Positions 7,525 to 15,366 of a stretch of DNA of 19,209 nucleotides are shown here, piece by piece. The notes beneath the pieces were generated by a model. It searched no databases. It was not told the origin of the DNA and was given only the letters and a program-made list of their open reading frames with translations. Origin of the DNA: an uncultured Lentisphaeraceae bacterium (lineage in GTDB: Bacteria; Verrucomicrobiota; Kiritimatiellia; RFP12; DVOR01); NCBI GenBank assembly GCA_937892925.1, contig CALBHX010000064.1:1-19209 (forward strand), in the 5' to 3' direction. How positions within the stretch are numbered: position 1 is the first letter of the stretch; every line of letters starts with the position of its first letter. Both the position numbers and the translations under genes were made by a program.

Positions 7525-7558
7525 AAAGGCGGAAGCGCGGGTGCGCGGCCAAGCCTTT
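7525..7558 (+). promoter_or_regulatory. Structured 5' leader of pckG
   Basis: AAAGGC (7525-7530) pairs with GCCTTT (7553-7558), enclosing an inner GCGC/GCGC stem (7535-7538 with 7543-7546) closed by GGGT. No known riboswitch is recognised and no U-tract follows, so it is just a folded leader element ahead of the ribosome binding site. Confidence 0.35.
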
Positions 7559-7589
7559 AACGGTTTCACGATAAACCTAAGGAGCAACC

Positions 7590-9459
7590 ATGAGCTGCTG
7601 CTGTGCCCTTGAGAAGATCACCAATCCGGAGTTGAAGGCCTGGGTTAAGGAGTTCGCCGATCACGCCACCCCTGATAAAATTGTCGTTTGCGATGGTTCG
7701 CAGGCTGAATTTGATGCGCTTGCTGCCGCCGAAGTCGCTCGTGGAGCGTGGATCAAACTTGACGAAAAGAAACGTCCGGGATGCTATCTTGTTCGTTCAC
7801 ATGAATCCGATGTCGCGCGCGTTGAGAAGCGTACGTACATTTGCTGCAAGGATCAGCAAAATGCCGGCCCGACCAATAATTGGATGGATCCGGTTGAGAT
7901 GAAAAAGATCATGTGGGAGCTTTACAAGGGGTGCATGAAAGGGCGTACGCTCTATGTTGTTCCGTTTTCTATGGGGCCTATCGGCTCCCCGCTCTCCAAG
8001 CTTGGTGTTGAATTAACGGATTCACCCTATGTAGTTTGCAATATGCGTATCATGACGCGTATGGGGGATGCTGCACTTAAGCTGATTAACAATGGTGCTG
8101 AATATATTAAGTGTTATCATTCCGTGGGAGCCCCGCTTGAACCAGGCCAGAAAGATGTGGCTTGGCCCTGTGCACCAATGGAAAAGAAGTACATTACTCA
8201 GTTTACGGATCCTGGTGAAGAGGCCATCTGGTCATTTGGTTCGGGTTACGGTGGCAATGCGCTTTTGGGTAAAAAGTGTTTCGCATTACGCATTGCTTCG
8301 GTGCTCGCTCGCAAAGAAGGCTGGATGGCAGAGCATATGCTTATTCTGAAATTAACCAGTCCAGAACAAAAGAGTTATTTCATTACGGCAGCTTTCCCAT
8401 CAGCTTGCGGTAAGACCAACCTCGCCATGATGCTTCCCACACTTCCCGGTTGGAAGGTTGAAACCTGTGGCGATGATATCGCTTGGATTCATGTAAATAA
8501 GACAACTGGTAAGTTACACGCTATTAACCCTGAAAATGGCTTCTTTGGCGTTGCGCCTGGAACTTCCAAAATTTCCAACCCTAACGCACTTCACGCTTGT
8601 GAAAAGAATACGATTTTCACGAATGTGGTACTTACGGATGACGGTGACGTGTGGTGGGAAGATATGGGTGTACCCGCTCCGAAGCACGGTATTGATTGGA
8701 AGGGGAACGATTGCTACGCATCTAAAGAAAAACCCAATAAGATGGTCGCCAACCCTGACGGCACTGGGGAGTTTATTAAAGCTGCGCACCCCAATTCTCG
8801 TTTTACCGCACCTGCCGAACAATGCCCTGTAATCGCCAAGGAGTGGGAAGCTCCAGAAGGTGTACCGGTTGATGCCATCCTCTTTGGAGGCCGTCGGCCT
8901 TCCACGATCCCGTTAGTTAACATGGCTACAGACTGGGCACACGGTGTCTATATGGGGTCTGCTGCGGGTTCGGAGGTAACTGCTGCTGTGATCTCTGATC
9001 AGATCGGTCAAGTTCGCCGTGATCCTTTCGCGATGTTGCCATTCTGTGGGTATAACATGGCCGATTACTTTGGGCATTGGCTTGAGATGGGTAAGAAAGT
9101 AGCCACAGACAAACTCCCGAAGGTCTTCTTTGTGAACTGGTTCCGTAAGGATGCCGATGGGCATTTCATGTGGCCAGGTTTTGGTGATAATTCTCGTGTA
9201 CTCAAATGGGTATGCGAGGCGATTGAAGGTACGGCTAAAACCAAAGCAACCCCGATTGGTATCATGCCAACAGATGATGCGATCGATTTGTCTGGGTGTG
9301 AGACTACCCGAGACACTTCACGAGCTGTTAACAGTTGACATCGAAGGATGGAAAAAGGAAGTCGCTGGAGTAAAGGAATCGTGGACAAAGTTCGGAGATC
9401 GTATTCCTGCTGAGCTCACAGCTAAACTTACTGAAATTACGGAGGCACTCAATAAGTAA
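7590..9459 (+). CDS. pckG: Phosphoenolpyruvate carboxykinase (GTP), with an apparent +1 frameshift near the 3' end
   Basis: Catalyses GTP-dependent conversion of oxaloacetate to phosphoenolpyruvate and CO2, the entry step of gluconeogenesis. The frame from the ATG at 7590 (AAGGAG 5 nt upstream) runs 582 residues to a TGA at 9336-9338. It contains TYICCKDQQNAGPTNNWM (82-99, R-loop region) and the kinase P-loop FPSACGKTN (269-277) with the reactive Cys273 of the GTP class. Family homology stops at DLSGCE (ending at 9302). The natural continuation, LPETLHELLTVDIEGW onward, is in the +1 frame from 9304 to the TAA at 9457-9459. Ignoring one base near 9300-9303 restores a 622-residue protein of normal family length, followed at once by a terminator. 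Either a recent mutation, a sequencing error or, less likely, programmed frameshifting. Confidence 0.9.
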
Positions 9460-9488
9460 AACGTAGTGTATACGTAGTACTTTCCGTG

Positions 9489-9526
9489 AAATGTGTGCGA
9501 GGTTTTAAAGCCTCGCACACATTTTT
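9489..9526 (+). terminator. Intrinsic terminator of pckG
   Basis: A perfect 14-bp inverted repeat (9489-9502 with 9511-9524) has an 8-nt loop, TTTTAAAG. The 3' arm ends in a run of five T residues (9522-9526). It sits 30 nt after the frameshift-restored pckG stop. Confidence 0.93.
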
Positions 9527-9899
9527 ATGGGTGTTATTTATCGTTTGTAAACGTGGTTAATGCGTGTAGAAACAGATATTGACATTGAGACCCCTGAAGA
9601 AAGAATAGAGGAAGCGTTGAATGAGGGATATTGGTGGACGGTGACTATTATATGTATTTACAGGTGTTTGATAAAATGTATGAAGTGTAGTCCTGATAGT
9701 TAATTTATGCTACATATAGGTATTTTAGAACTATATTGATGTACATTAGCAAAACAGATTTTTGTGTAAATAAACGTTATAATTCTTCGTTAAATTGATT
9801 TTCGAAGAAACACTCTGACTTCTTTTAAATAGACTTGTATCGAATGTTTGACAGTGGAACTTACGGTTGGATGTTCATCGTATTTTTGAAGGCGTAACA
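9525..9899. other. Gene-free convergent spacer
   Basis: AT-rich stretch between the pckG terminator and the end of the penicillin-binding protein gene. Apart from the small open frame at 9560-9703 I see nothing. No clear terminator for the minus-strand operon was found. Confidence 0.5.
9560..9703 (+). CDS. Possible small ORF or gene remnant, 47 residues
   Basis: An ATG-to-TAA frame of 47 codons. Its N-terminal half (ETPEERIEEALNEGYWW) has the charged, helix-like look of real protein, while its C-terminal half is Cys-rich. It has no good Shine-Dalgarno and lies in an AT-rich spacer after a strong terminator, with no promoter recognised. It could be a short gene, a decaying fragment or chance. 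No family recognised. Confidence 0.2.
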   Translation: MRVETDIDIETPEERIEEALNEGYWWTVTIICIYRCLIKCMKCSPDS

Positions 9900-11372
9900 C
9901 TAAATTTGAGGTGATAGAGTGGAAGGTGAAGTTGTTTTTCGCCATTCTCTGAGAAGTTCCCTAGCGATTGGAAGTGCAGCTACTGCACCAAAACCGCCAT
10001 GTTCAATAAGTACCGTTATGACAATTTTGGGATGATCCACAGGGGCAAAACAGGTAAACCATGCATGATCTCTACCTGTTGTTTCGGCAGTTCCAGTTTT
10101 ACCTCCAATCGAAAGTCCTGGCAACGCAATCCCTTTTGATGTCCCCTCCGAGACGGATGCGCACATTAGGTCACGTACACGTTTTGCGACTGTTGGGCTC
10201 CAAAATTGATGTTTTTCGGTTTGTATGTTCTGTTCTAGGTGTGGAGAAACCATAATGCCGTTATTGGCTATAGAAGCAGTTAGCATGGCAACATGAAGTG
10301 GCGTGAGCAATAGGTCGCCTTGACCAAAACCAAGATACGCCACACGCCGAGGATAGGGAGACAAATCTGGAATTACACCGGCTACAGAAGTAAAGGCTCG
10401 CTCTCCACAGACAGCAAGCGGCAAGGCACGATTAAGCCAACAACGATTGGCAACGGATTGAAAAACAGGCCAGGAACAGGCTATTGCCGCTTTTGCAAAC
10501 CAGATATTTGAACTTTCGGCGAATGCCTGGCGAAGTGCAAGGTTAGGGCGGTTGATAGGGCATGGGTGTGTATCACGAATAGGTTTTGTAGAAGGTGCAG
10601 GTGCCCATCCGTTGCGAGGGCAGACATAGACTCCAGCTTTGTGATTCTCCAATGCGAGAGCAGCCGTGAATATCTTAAACACGGATCCAGGAGGATAACG
10701 ACCGTGGATAGCACGATTTAAAAGTGGCGTTCGCTGATGGTCGCGTAGCGCCTCTTTGAGCATTGTTTCCGTGGTAGATGGGGATGAAACAAGAACTAGA
10801 ATCTCACCTGTGGTTGGATCCAGCGCAACAACAGCTCCACTGCGCCCATTCAAAGCATTAAAGGCTTTTCTCTGTAGGTTACTGTCTAACGTAAGTCGAA
10901 TATCCTCCGGTACAGCGCGTTTTAATAAACGTCGTGAAAAATCTGTTGGTGGAATACCGCAAAGTCTGGCATCAAAGACGCGGAGAAGGCCGCTGAGCCC
11001 ATACTCTCCAGATACGTATCCTATTGTTTGCAGTCCGGCTTCACCCAAAGAAGCCTCATGTCCCCAGCGTTTGCCAGGTAATGCTTGTGATAAAACCGAG
11101 CCATGTCGATCGAGCAATCGTCCGCGACTAGAAATAGTTCGCTCACATGTTTGGGGTCGTACATCGTAACGCCGCTGAAATTTTTGGAATCCTAATGAAC
11201 CAAAACCACTAAGTTGCCAACATGCTTGGTGAAACAATATTCCAACGAAAAGAAGAGCAAACAATAGACTAACCCCCCATCGTTTTCCATGGGTTTGGAA
11301 GCAAAGGGAAAAGATGAGACAACTAAAAAGTGCTACGAGGAAAATAAAATGAAAAAGTGGCGGAAACATCAT
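9900..11372 (-). CDS. Class B penicillin-binding protein (PBP2/PbpA/FtsI-type transpeptidase)
   Basis: Cross-links peptidoglycan stem peptides during elongation or division. The 490 residues carry the transpeptidase motifs SVFK (230-233, nucleophile Ser230), SSN (287-289) and KTGTAE (425-430). The N-terminal class B signature ISSRGRLLDRHGSVL (80-94) and the TIGYVSGEYGLSGL block (116-129) precede them. At 490 residues with a short non-catalytic region it resembles actinobacterial PbpA or small FtsI more than E. coli PBP2 (about 630). Unusually, two hydrophobic segments (about 5-25 and 34-49) precede the domain, separated by a basic loop (HGKR). The ATG at 11370-11372 overlaps the xerD stop by 4 bp; a second ATG follows directly. 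Elongation versus division role cannot be told, as no rodA, ftsW or mre gene is in the window. Confidence 0.9.
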   Translation of the reverse strand: MMFPPLFHFIFLVALFSCLIFSLCFQTHGKRWGVSLLFALLFVGILFHQACWQLSGFGSLGFQKFQRRYDVRPQTCERTISSRGRLLDRHGSVLSQALPGKRWGHEASLGEAGLQTIGYVSGEYGLSGLLRVFDARLCGIPPTDFSRRLLKRAVPEDIRLTLDSNLQRKAFNALNGRSGAVVALDPTTGEILVLVSSPSTTETMLKEALRDHQRTPLLNRAIHGRYPPGSVFKIFTAALALENHKAGVYVCPRNGWAPAPSTKPIRDTHPCPINRPNLALRQAFAESSNIWFAKAAIACSWPVFQSVANRCWLNRALPLAVCGERAFTSVAGVIPDLSPYPRRVAYLGFGQGDLLLTPLHVAMLTASIANNGIMVSPHLEQNIQTEKHQFWSPTVAKRVRDLMCASVSEGTSKGIALPGLSIGGKTGTAETTGRDHAWFTCFAPVDHPKIVITVLIEHGGFGAVAALPIARELLREWRKTTSPSTLSPQI

Positions 11373-12289
11373 TGACGAGGGAAACAGTGTTTAAACGTCT
11401 TTTGTAGTTGATCGGTAGAAACGTGTGTATAGATTTGTGTGGTAGTAATGGAGGTATGTCCCAAAAGATCTCGTATATCGAGTAACGATGCTCCGTGATT
11501 CAATAAGTGTGTAGCAAAAGCATGGCGCAGGGTATGTGGAGTTACGTTTGTTCCGGCAGGCAAAAAACATCGAATCCGCGATCGGACGATTTGGGATATT
11601 TGCATCTGTGTAATGCGGCGCCCTTTTTTTGAAAGAAACAAGGGTGCCTGTTTGGATAATAATACCGCTGACTTGGTAATATCAGTCAATGTACCGCAAA
11701 AGTTTTTCCGCTCGTTTAGATATTGAACAAGAGCGATCTTTGCACAATTACCAAATGGAATAATACGTTCTTTCCGACCTTTTCCGTGAATTCGGATGTG
11801 TTTGGTTTTCAAATCTAATGAATCTAAATTCAGTGCACGAAGTTCTTCACGACGCAATCCACAGCCATAAAGCAGCTCCAGAACTGCTCGATCTCGTACC
11901 TCTTCTAAAGAGACTCCATCAACAGCTTCAATGAGATTATTTAATAGGCGTTCAGGCAATGTATTGGGAAGGCGTTGGGGACGAATTCCAACGGGTAGGG
12001 CATCAACTGGTGTGGCGGAGATGATTTCCTCTTCAAGCAACCATGAAAAGAATGTCCGAATGGCCGCAAGATAACGGAGGCGTGAGTGTTCCGCATATCC
12101 ACGTGCACACAATGATGCAAAATAGGCCACCAAATCTTCACTCCGGACAATAGACCATTGATCGCGGCCATGCTCCTTTAAAAAGTCTGCAAGCATCAAT
12201 AGATCTGAACGATATGACTTCAACGTCAAGGGGACCAACCCACGAACGTAAGACATGGCATCCAAAAAGGCTTCAATCGTTTGTATCAT
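11369..12289 (-). CDS. xerD: Tyrosine site-specific recombinase, XerD-like
   Basis: With a partner Xer protein it resolves chromosome dimers at dif, activated by FtsK at the septum. The 306 residues have a SAM-like core-binding domain (about 1-100) and a catalytic domain (about 110-306). The full catalytic set is visible: Arg146 (GLRREE), Lys170 (HGKGRKER), His252 and Arg255 (PHTLRH), His278 (LLGHTS) and Tyr287 (TTTQIYTHV). The HAFATHLLNHGASL stretch and the short FPRQ tail resemble E. coli XerD more than XerC, but the distinction is not certain. The start overlaps the hemB stop as ATGA, with no ribosome binding site of its own, implying coupled translation. It encodes no sign of an integron or phage integrase. 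A dif-like site is about 7 kb away, at 18993-19020. Confidence 0.85.
   Translation of the reverse strand: MIQTIEAFLDAMSYVRGLVPLTLKSYRSDLLMLADFLKEHGRDQWSIVRSEDLVAYFASLCARGYAEHSRLRYLAAIRTFFSWLLEEEIISATPVDALPVGIRPQRLPNTLPERLLNNLIEAVDGVSLEEVRDRAVLELLYGCGLRREELRALNLDSLDLKTKHIRIHGKGRKERIIPFGNCAKIALVQYLNERKNFCGTLTDITKSAVLLSKQAPLFLSKKGRRITQMQISQIVRSRIRCFLPAGTNVTPHTLRHAFATHLLNHGASLLDIRDLLGHTSITTTQIYTHVSTDQLQKTFKHCFPRQ
11993..12000 (+). other. KOPS-like octamer GGGTAGGG, copy 4
   Basis: The only copy inside a gene, antisense within xerD. It has the core octamer but not the flanking A and G of the other four. It also points right. Confidence 0.4.
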
Positions 12290-13287
12290 AAACAGAAAAA
12301 CTCGTTATAACGCGAAGCCCAATAAGAGATAATCAAATCTGCTCCGGAGCGAACGATCGCAACCGTACTTTCACGAACTAAATCACCTAGGTTTCCCCAC
12401 CCGTTCTGTGCGGTGGCAATCAACATCGCGTACTCGCCACTGACGTTATAAGCCGCGACCGGGAGCAAAGTGTTGTCACGTACACGTTGGATCATATCCA
12501 AATAGAAAAGAGCAGGTTTTACCATTAGAATATCGGCACCCTCTTGTTCATCCAGAACAGATTCTAATAACGCATTACGAGGATTCCGAAAAGATGCTTG
12601 ATATCCTTGTCGATCTGTTGGCATTCCTGGAATAGTTATAGGGGCACTGTTTTCAGCATCGCGAAACGGGCCATAACAAGCCGAAGCAAATTTGGTCGAG
12701 TAGGCCATTAACAACGTATCTTCATAACCGTTTTTTATCAGCGCCTTACGAATTGTTGCAATCTGTCCATCCATCATGGCAGATGGCGCCACAACGTCTG
12801 CTCCTGCAGCAACATGCGAAAGTGCAACTTTTGCTAGACAAGTACAACCGGCATCATTATCGAGAGATCCATCCGAATGCAACGGCGCACAATGTCCGTG
12901 ATGCGTATAAGCGCACAGACAGACATCCGTTATTACTGTCAATTCTGGAAATGCACTTTTCAAAACTCGTACAGCTTGTTGTACCGGTGCATTATCATCC
13001 CAAGCTGCAGAGCCATCATTATCCTTGGGTTGATCGGTTTGACCAAAAAGAAGGACTGCTCCTACACCTTGTCGTACCACAGGCTCAACTGCTTTAGCTA
13101 CTCGATCTACACTCCAACGGAATTGCCCTGGCATGGAGGCAATCTCCTCTTTCTTCCCTATTCCAGGAATAACGAACATAGGCCAACACCACTTGGCTGG
13201 CCCTGGTATGTCAAGATCAAACATGGCTCGAATGCCAGCGGTTCGCCGCATTCTACGTAAACGAAGGGTCGGGAAAGAACTATTCAT
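12286..13287 (-). CDS. hemB: Delta-aminolevulinic acid dehydratase (porphobilinogen synthase)
   Basis: Condenses two 5-aminolevulinate molecules to porphobilinogen in tetrapyrrole (heme) synthesis. The 333 residues show the usual FPTLRLRRMRR N-terminus, the zinc-type cysteine triad (Cys123, Cys125, Cys133 in DVCLCAYTHHGHC), and the two active-site lysines, Lys199 (AYSTKFASACYGPFRDA) and the Schiff-base Lys257 (ILMVKPA). The frame stays open to 13530, but the extra 81 residues overlap ilvC antisense-free spacer and the ilvC end and match nothing. The ATG at 13285-13287 gives the family's normal length. No Shine-Dalgarno is present; instead an extended -10 element lies 6 nt upstream, so the mRNA may be leaderless. 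It leads the hemB-xerD-PBP operon. Confidence 0.95.
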   Translation of the reverse strand: MNSSFPTLRLRRMRRTAGIRAMFDLDIPGPAKWCWPMFVIPGIGKKEEIASMPGQFRWSVDRVAKAVEPVVRQGVGAVLLFGQTDQPKDNDGSAAWDDNAPVQQAVRVLKSAFPELTVITDVCLCAYTHHGHCAPLHSDGSLDNDAGCTCLAKVALSHVAAGADVVAPSAMMDGQIATIRKALIKNGYEDTLLMAYSTKFASACYGPFRDAENSAPITIPGMPTDRQGYQASFRNPRNALLESVLDEQEGADILMVKPALFYLDMIQRVRDNTLLPVAAYNVSGEYAMLIATAQNGWGNLGDLVRESTVAIVRSGADLIISYWASRYNEFFCL

Positions 13288-13293
13288 GGTTGT

Positions 13294-13302
13294 ATTATAA
13301 CA
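13294..13302 (-). promoter_or_regulatory. Extended -10 promoter of hemB
   Basis: Minus-strand TGTTATAAT is a perfect TGn-TATAAT extended -10 element (TATAAT at 13294-13299). The start of transcription would fall at or next to the hemB ATG (13287). The -35 region (ACTTTC at 17 bp spacing) is poor, as is common for extended -10 promoters. It overlaps the foot of the ilvC hairpin. Confidence 0.55.
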
Positions 13303-13334
13303 CACGAGCCGCACTCGAAAGTCCGGCTCGTGTG
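13301..13334 (-). terminator. Terminator-like hairpin after ilvC
   Basis: A perfect 11-bp stem (13301-13311 with 13324-13334) has a 12-nt loop that can itself form ACT/AGT closed by a TTCG tetraloop. It starts 26 nt after the ilvC stop. The downstream tract is TTATAAT rather than a pure T run, so termination may be partial and read into hemB. Confidence 0.7.
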
Positions 13335-13360
13335 AAGTAGAATGTCGATGTGTGCTGAGA

Positions 13361-14467
13361 TTAGTTGGACCCACGTCCACCGACACCAGCAGCGGTAGCA
13401 GCATTCGCTTTTGCCGCTTCATGCGGACGGAGAGAACGTACGGCTGCACCAGCACGCCACAACTCACTATTGCGGATCTTGTCAAGCTTAGCTTCCAAGC
13501 GTTCTTTATAATCCTTGCGGCCGCAATCACGGATCACAGCTTTGGCTTCAGTCTTGTCAGCCACAGATTTATAGAGACGCTCAAAAACAGGCTTGGTTGC
13601 TTTTTCGAATTCCGGCGCCCACTTTAAAGCGCCATGTTGAGCTGTTGCCGAGCAGTTTGAATACATCCAGTCCATCCCTTTTTCGTCAACCAAGCGGATA
13701 AGCGACTGTGTAAGCTCTTCAACCGTTTCGTTAAACGCTTCAGAAGGTGAATGCCCATGTTTACGGAGGGTTGAATATTGCGCAGCAAGAATTCCTTGCA
13801 AACATCCCATTAGCGTGCCACGTTCACCAACAAGGTCAGACGTCACCTCACGCTCGAACGTCGTCGGGAAGAGATATCCAGAACCAACAGCAATACCAAG
13901 TGCCAACGTCCGATCCATAGCTTTACCGGTGGCATCCACCTCTACGGCATAGGAACTATTAATTCCAACGCCGTTAAGAAAGTTGCGACGAACAGACGTA
14001 CCGGATCCCTTGGGCGCAACCATAATAACATCTACCCCATCGGGGGCTTCAACACCAGTCAAATCCCGATACTGATACCCAAATCCATGAGAAAAATAAA
14101 GCGCCTTCCCAGGCGTCATATACTTTTTAATCTGCTTCCAAACAGGCTTAATGGAGGCATCAGAGGTCAACATCATGACGATTGTACCGCGCTTGGCAGC
14201 TTCTTCAATATCAAACAGGGTCTCACCAGGTTTCCATCCATCCTTGATAGCACGCTGCCACGAGCTGTTTGGCTTATCGCTCTTACGTTGACCGACGATT
14301 ACGTTGATCCCATTATCACGCATGTTGAGCGACTGCGCAGGCCCTTGGACGCCATAACCGAGAACGGCAACTATTTCGTTCTTCAGCACTTTTTGAGCCT
14401 TTGCCAAGGTAAACTCCTTGCGCGTAGTGATGTTTTCCTCAACATCGGCGAATTTGATCTTTGCCAT
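13361..14467 (-). CDS. ilvC: Ketol-acid reductoisomerase
   Basis: Second common step of valine, leucine and isoleucine synthesis: isomerises and reduces acetolactate or acetohydroxybutyrate using NADPH. The 368 residues contain the Rossmann motif GYGVQG (37-42), the catalytic SHGFG (126-130, His127) and PKGSG (152-156, Lys153), and the metal ligands Asp211 and Glu215 (SDLVGERG) and Glu247/Glu251 (NETVEELTQS). The GYGVQGPAQSLNMRDNG start resembles the eukaryotic and Bacteroidetes-like branch more than E. coli IlvC. An Ala/Gly-rich tail (from 351) extends past the usual end. The ATG has AAGGA 8 nt upstream. It has its own promoter and hairpin terminator, so it is a single-gene unit between two operons. 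Confidence 0.95.
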   Translation of the reverse strand: MAKIKFADVEENITTRKEFTLAKAQKVLKNEIVAVLGYGVQGPAQSLNMRDNGINVIVGQRKSDKPNSSWQRAIKDGWKPGETLFDIEEAAKRGTIVMMLTSDASIKPVWKQIKKYMTPGKALYFSHGFGYQYRDLTGVEAPDGVDVIMVAPKGSGTSVRRNFLNGVGINSSYAVEVDATGKAMDRTLALGIAVGSGYLFPTTFEREVTSDLVGERGTLMGCLQGILAAQYSTLRKHGHSPSEAFNETVEELTQSLIRLVDEKGMDWMYSNCSATAQHGALKWAPEFEKATKPVFERLYKSVADKTEAKAVIRDCGRKDYKERLEAKLDKIRNSELWRAGAAVRSLRPHEAAKANAATAAGVGGRGSN

Positions 14468-14486
14468 AGTGGTATTCCTTCATCGT

Positions 14487-14503
14487 CCATTCGTACCGAA
14501 TGG
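14487..14503 (-). promoter_or_regulatory. Leader hairpin of ilvC
   Basis: A perfect 7-bp inverted repeat, CCATTCG and CGAATGG, with a 3-nt loop lies between the promoter and the ribosome binding site. It could be an operator or an RNA hairpin. No leader peptide rich in branched-chain codons is seen, so classical attenuation is not supported. Confidence 0.45.
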
Positions 14504-14515
14504 AACTGGGGATGT

Positions 14516-14545
14516 AGTATAACGCCTTAGAGCCCGGAAGGTCAA
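14516..14545 (-). promoter_or_regulatory. Sigma70 promoter of ilvC
   Basis: Minus-strand TTGACC (14540-14545), an 18-bp gap and TATACT (14516-14521) give five-of-six matches in both elements. It would start transcription about 42 nt before the ATG. Confidence 0.75.
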
Positions 14546-14614
14546 GCGAGAATTGTAACCAATAGAGCAAACAGGTAGCACTTGATTGACCGAGATACTT
14601 TTCATACAACGTCT

Positions 14615-15355
14615 TCAATCTGCTGCCGGTTGAATACCTGCAAGAATCACAAGAACGGACTCCATCTCACGCAATTGGGCGGTTAATCGCTTCCATACAG
14701 GTTTTTGTCGAACGGCTTGCTCATCGAAGGGATGTGATTTTTCCCATGCGACAACTTCGGCCTCTAGTCGTTGGATCTCCTGCTGAATGCCAGTAGTACG
14801 ATATCGCAATTCTTTACGCAGGTCGCGATACCTCAACCGTTCGGCATCTCCAGCAGCTTTTTCCATAGCGGTTGCATAGGCACGATCTTTCGCCGGAACT
14901 TGTGCCAATTCAGCCTTGAGGATGCGTAATCGCTTGGTTGGGGAGGCGCTCAAATGTTGTTCGCGGGCGCGTTCATAGAGCTTTGTACGCAACGTAAGTG
15001 TGGTGTAATAATCAGCGAGAAGCTTTTGCAACTGTTTGATTTCAGTTGTAGTCGTTGCATTATCTGACTCTGGGAGTTCCAGGAAAACCTTACAGTCTGT
15101 GCCCGAAAGCACACAACGTGGTTTTTTTGTTCCACGGTTTACCTCAATGTAATAAGCCGGCGCTTTATTAGCGGAAATAGACTTAAGTACATTGAACAAT
15201 TCACCACCTTTTAACGTCGCTACACGATTTCCTTTTTTATCATAAACCGTTGGTTCAGGCGTTGTAACGACGCCCCATCCGATTACTGAGAGTTCTGCGG
15301 CGAAAAAAACAACAGGCGTGAAACTTAAGATTAGGGTTATTAACCGCGAGATCAT
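14615..15355 (-). CDS. Secreted SH3-like/coiled-coil protein of unknown function
   Basis: I do not recognise the family. The 246 residues begin with a signal peptide (about 1-20, FFAA before Glu21). A beta-rich segment of about 70 residues follows (25-95; TVYDKKGNRVATLKGGELFNV looks like a bacterial SH3-type strand pattern). Then a long Lys/Glu/Arg-rich helical region runs from about 103 to 235, likely coiled coil. I chose the ATG at 15353-15355 because AAGGAG lies 7 nt upstream and a clean signal peptide starts there; the frame stays open to 15490 but those residues overlap the amidase. It begins 11 bp after the amidase stop, so the two are translated together, and I infer an envelope role, perhaps as amidase partner. 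Confidence 0.8.
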   Translation of the reverse strand: MISRLITLILSFTPVVFFAAELSVIGWGVVTTPEPTVYDKKGNRVATLKGGELFNVLKSISANKAPAYYIEVNRGTKKPRCVLSGTDCKVFLELPESDNATTTTEIKQLQKLLADYYTTLTLRTKLYERAREQHLSASPTKRLRILKAELAQVPAKDRAYATAMEKAAGDAERLRYRDLRKELRYRTTGIQQEIQRLEAEVVAWEKSHPFDEQAVRQKPVWKRLTAQLREMESVLVILAGIQPAAD

Positions 15356-15366
15356 ACAAAGGCTCC

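Larger units (their letters stand above)
7006..7589. other. Divergent, gene-free spacer between the tRNA operon and pckG
   Basis: About 580 bp, AT-rich near 7080-7460. It carries the tRNA-operon promoter candidate, a KOPS-like octamer (7464-7471), a possible pckG promoter and a structured pckG leader. Two minus-strand frames (7134-7343 and 7321-7587) were judged spurious. Confidence 0.6.

Noticed and set aside
7134..7587. Minus-strand open frames in the pckG spacer
   Set aside because: Translations match no family, they overlap one another and the pckG leader, and they lack ribosome binding sites.
9330..9342. Programmed frameshift at the pckG stop (AGT TGA C, prfB-like)
   Set aside because: The 0-frame residues before this stop (TTRDTSRAVNS) do not look like the enzyme, while the +1 frame already does from 9304, so the shift point is upstream.
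13288..13530. N-terminal extension of hemB to 13530
   Set aside because: It would add 81 non-homologous residues across the ilvC hairpin and 3' end; the ATG at 13287 gives the normal N-terminus.
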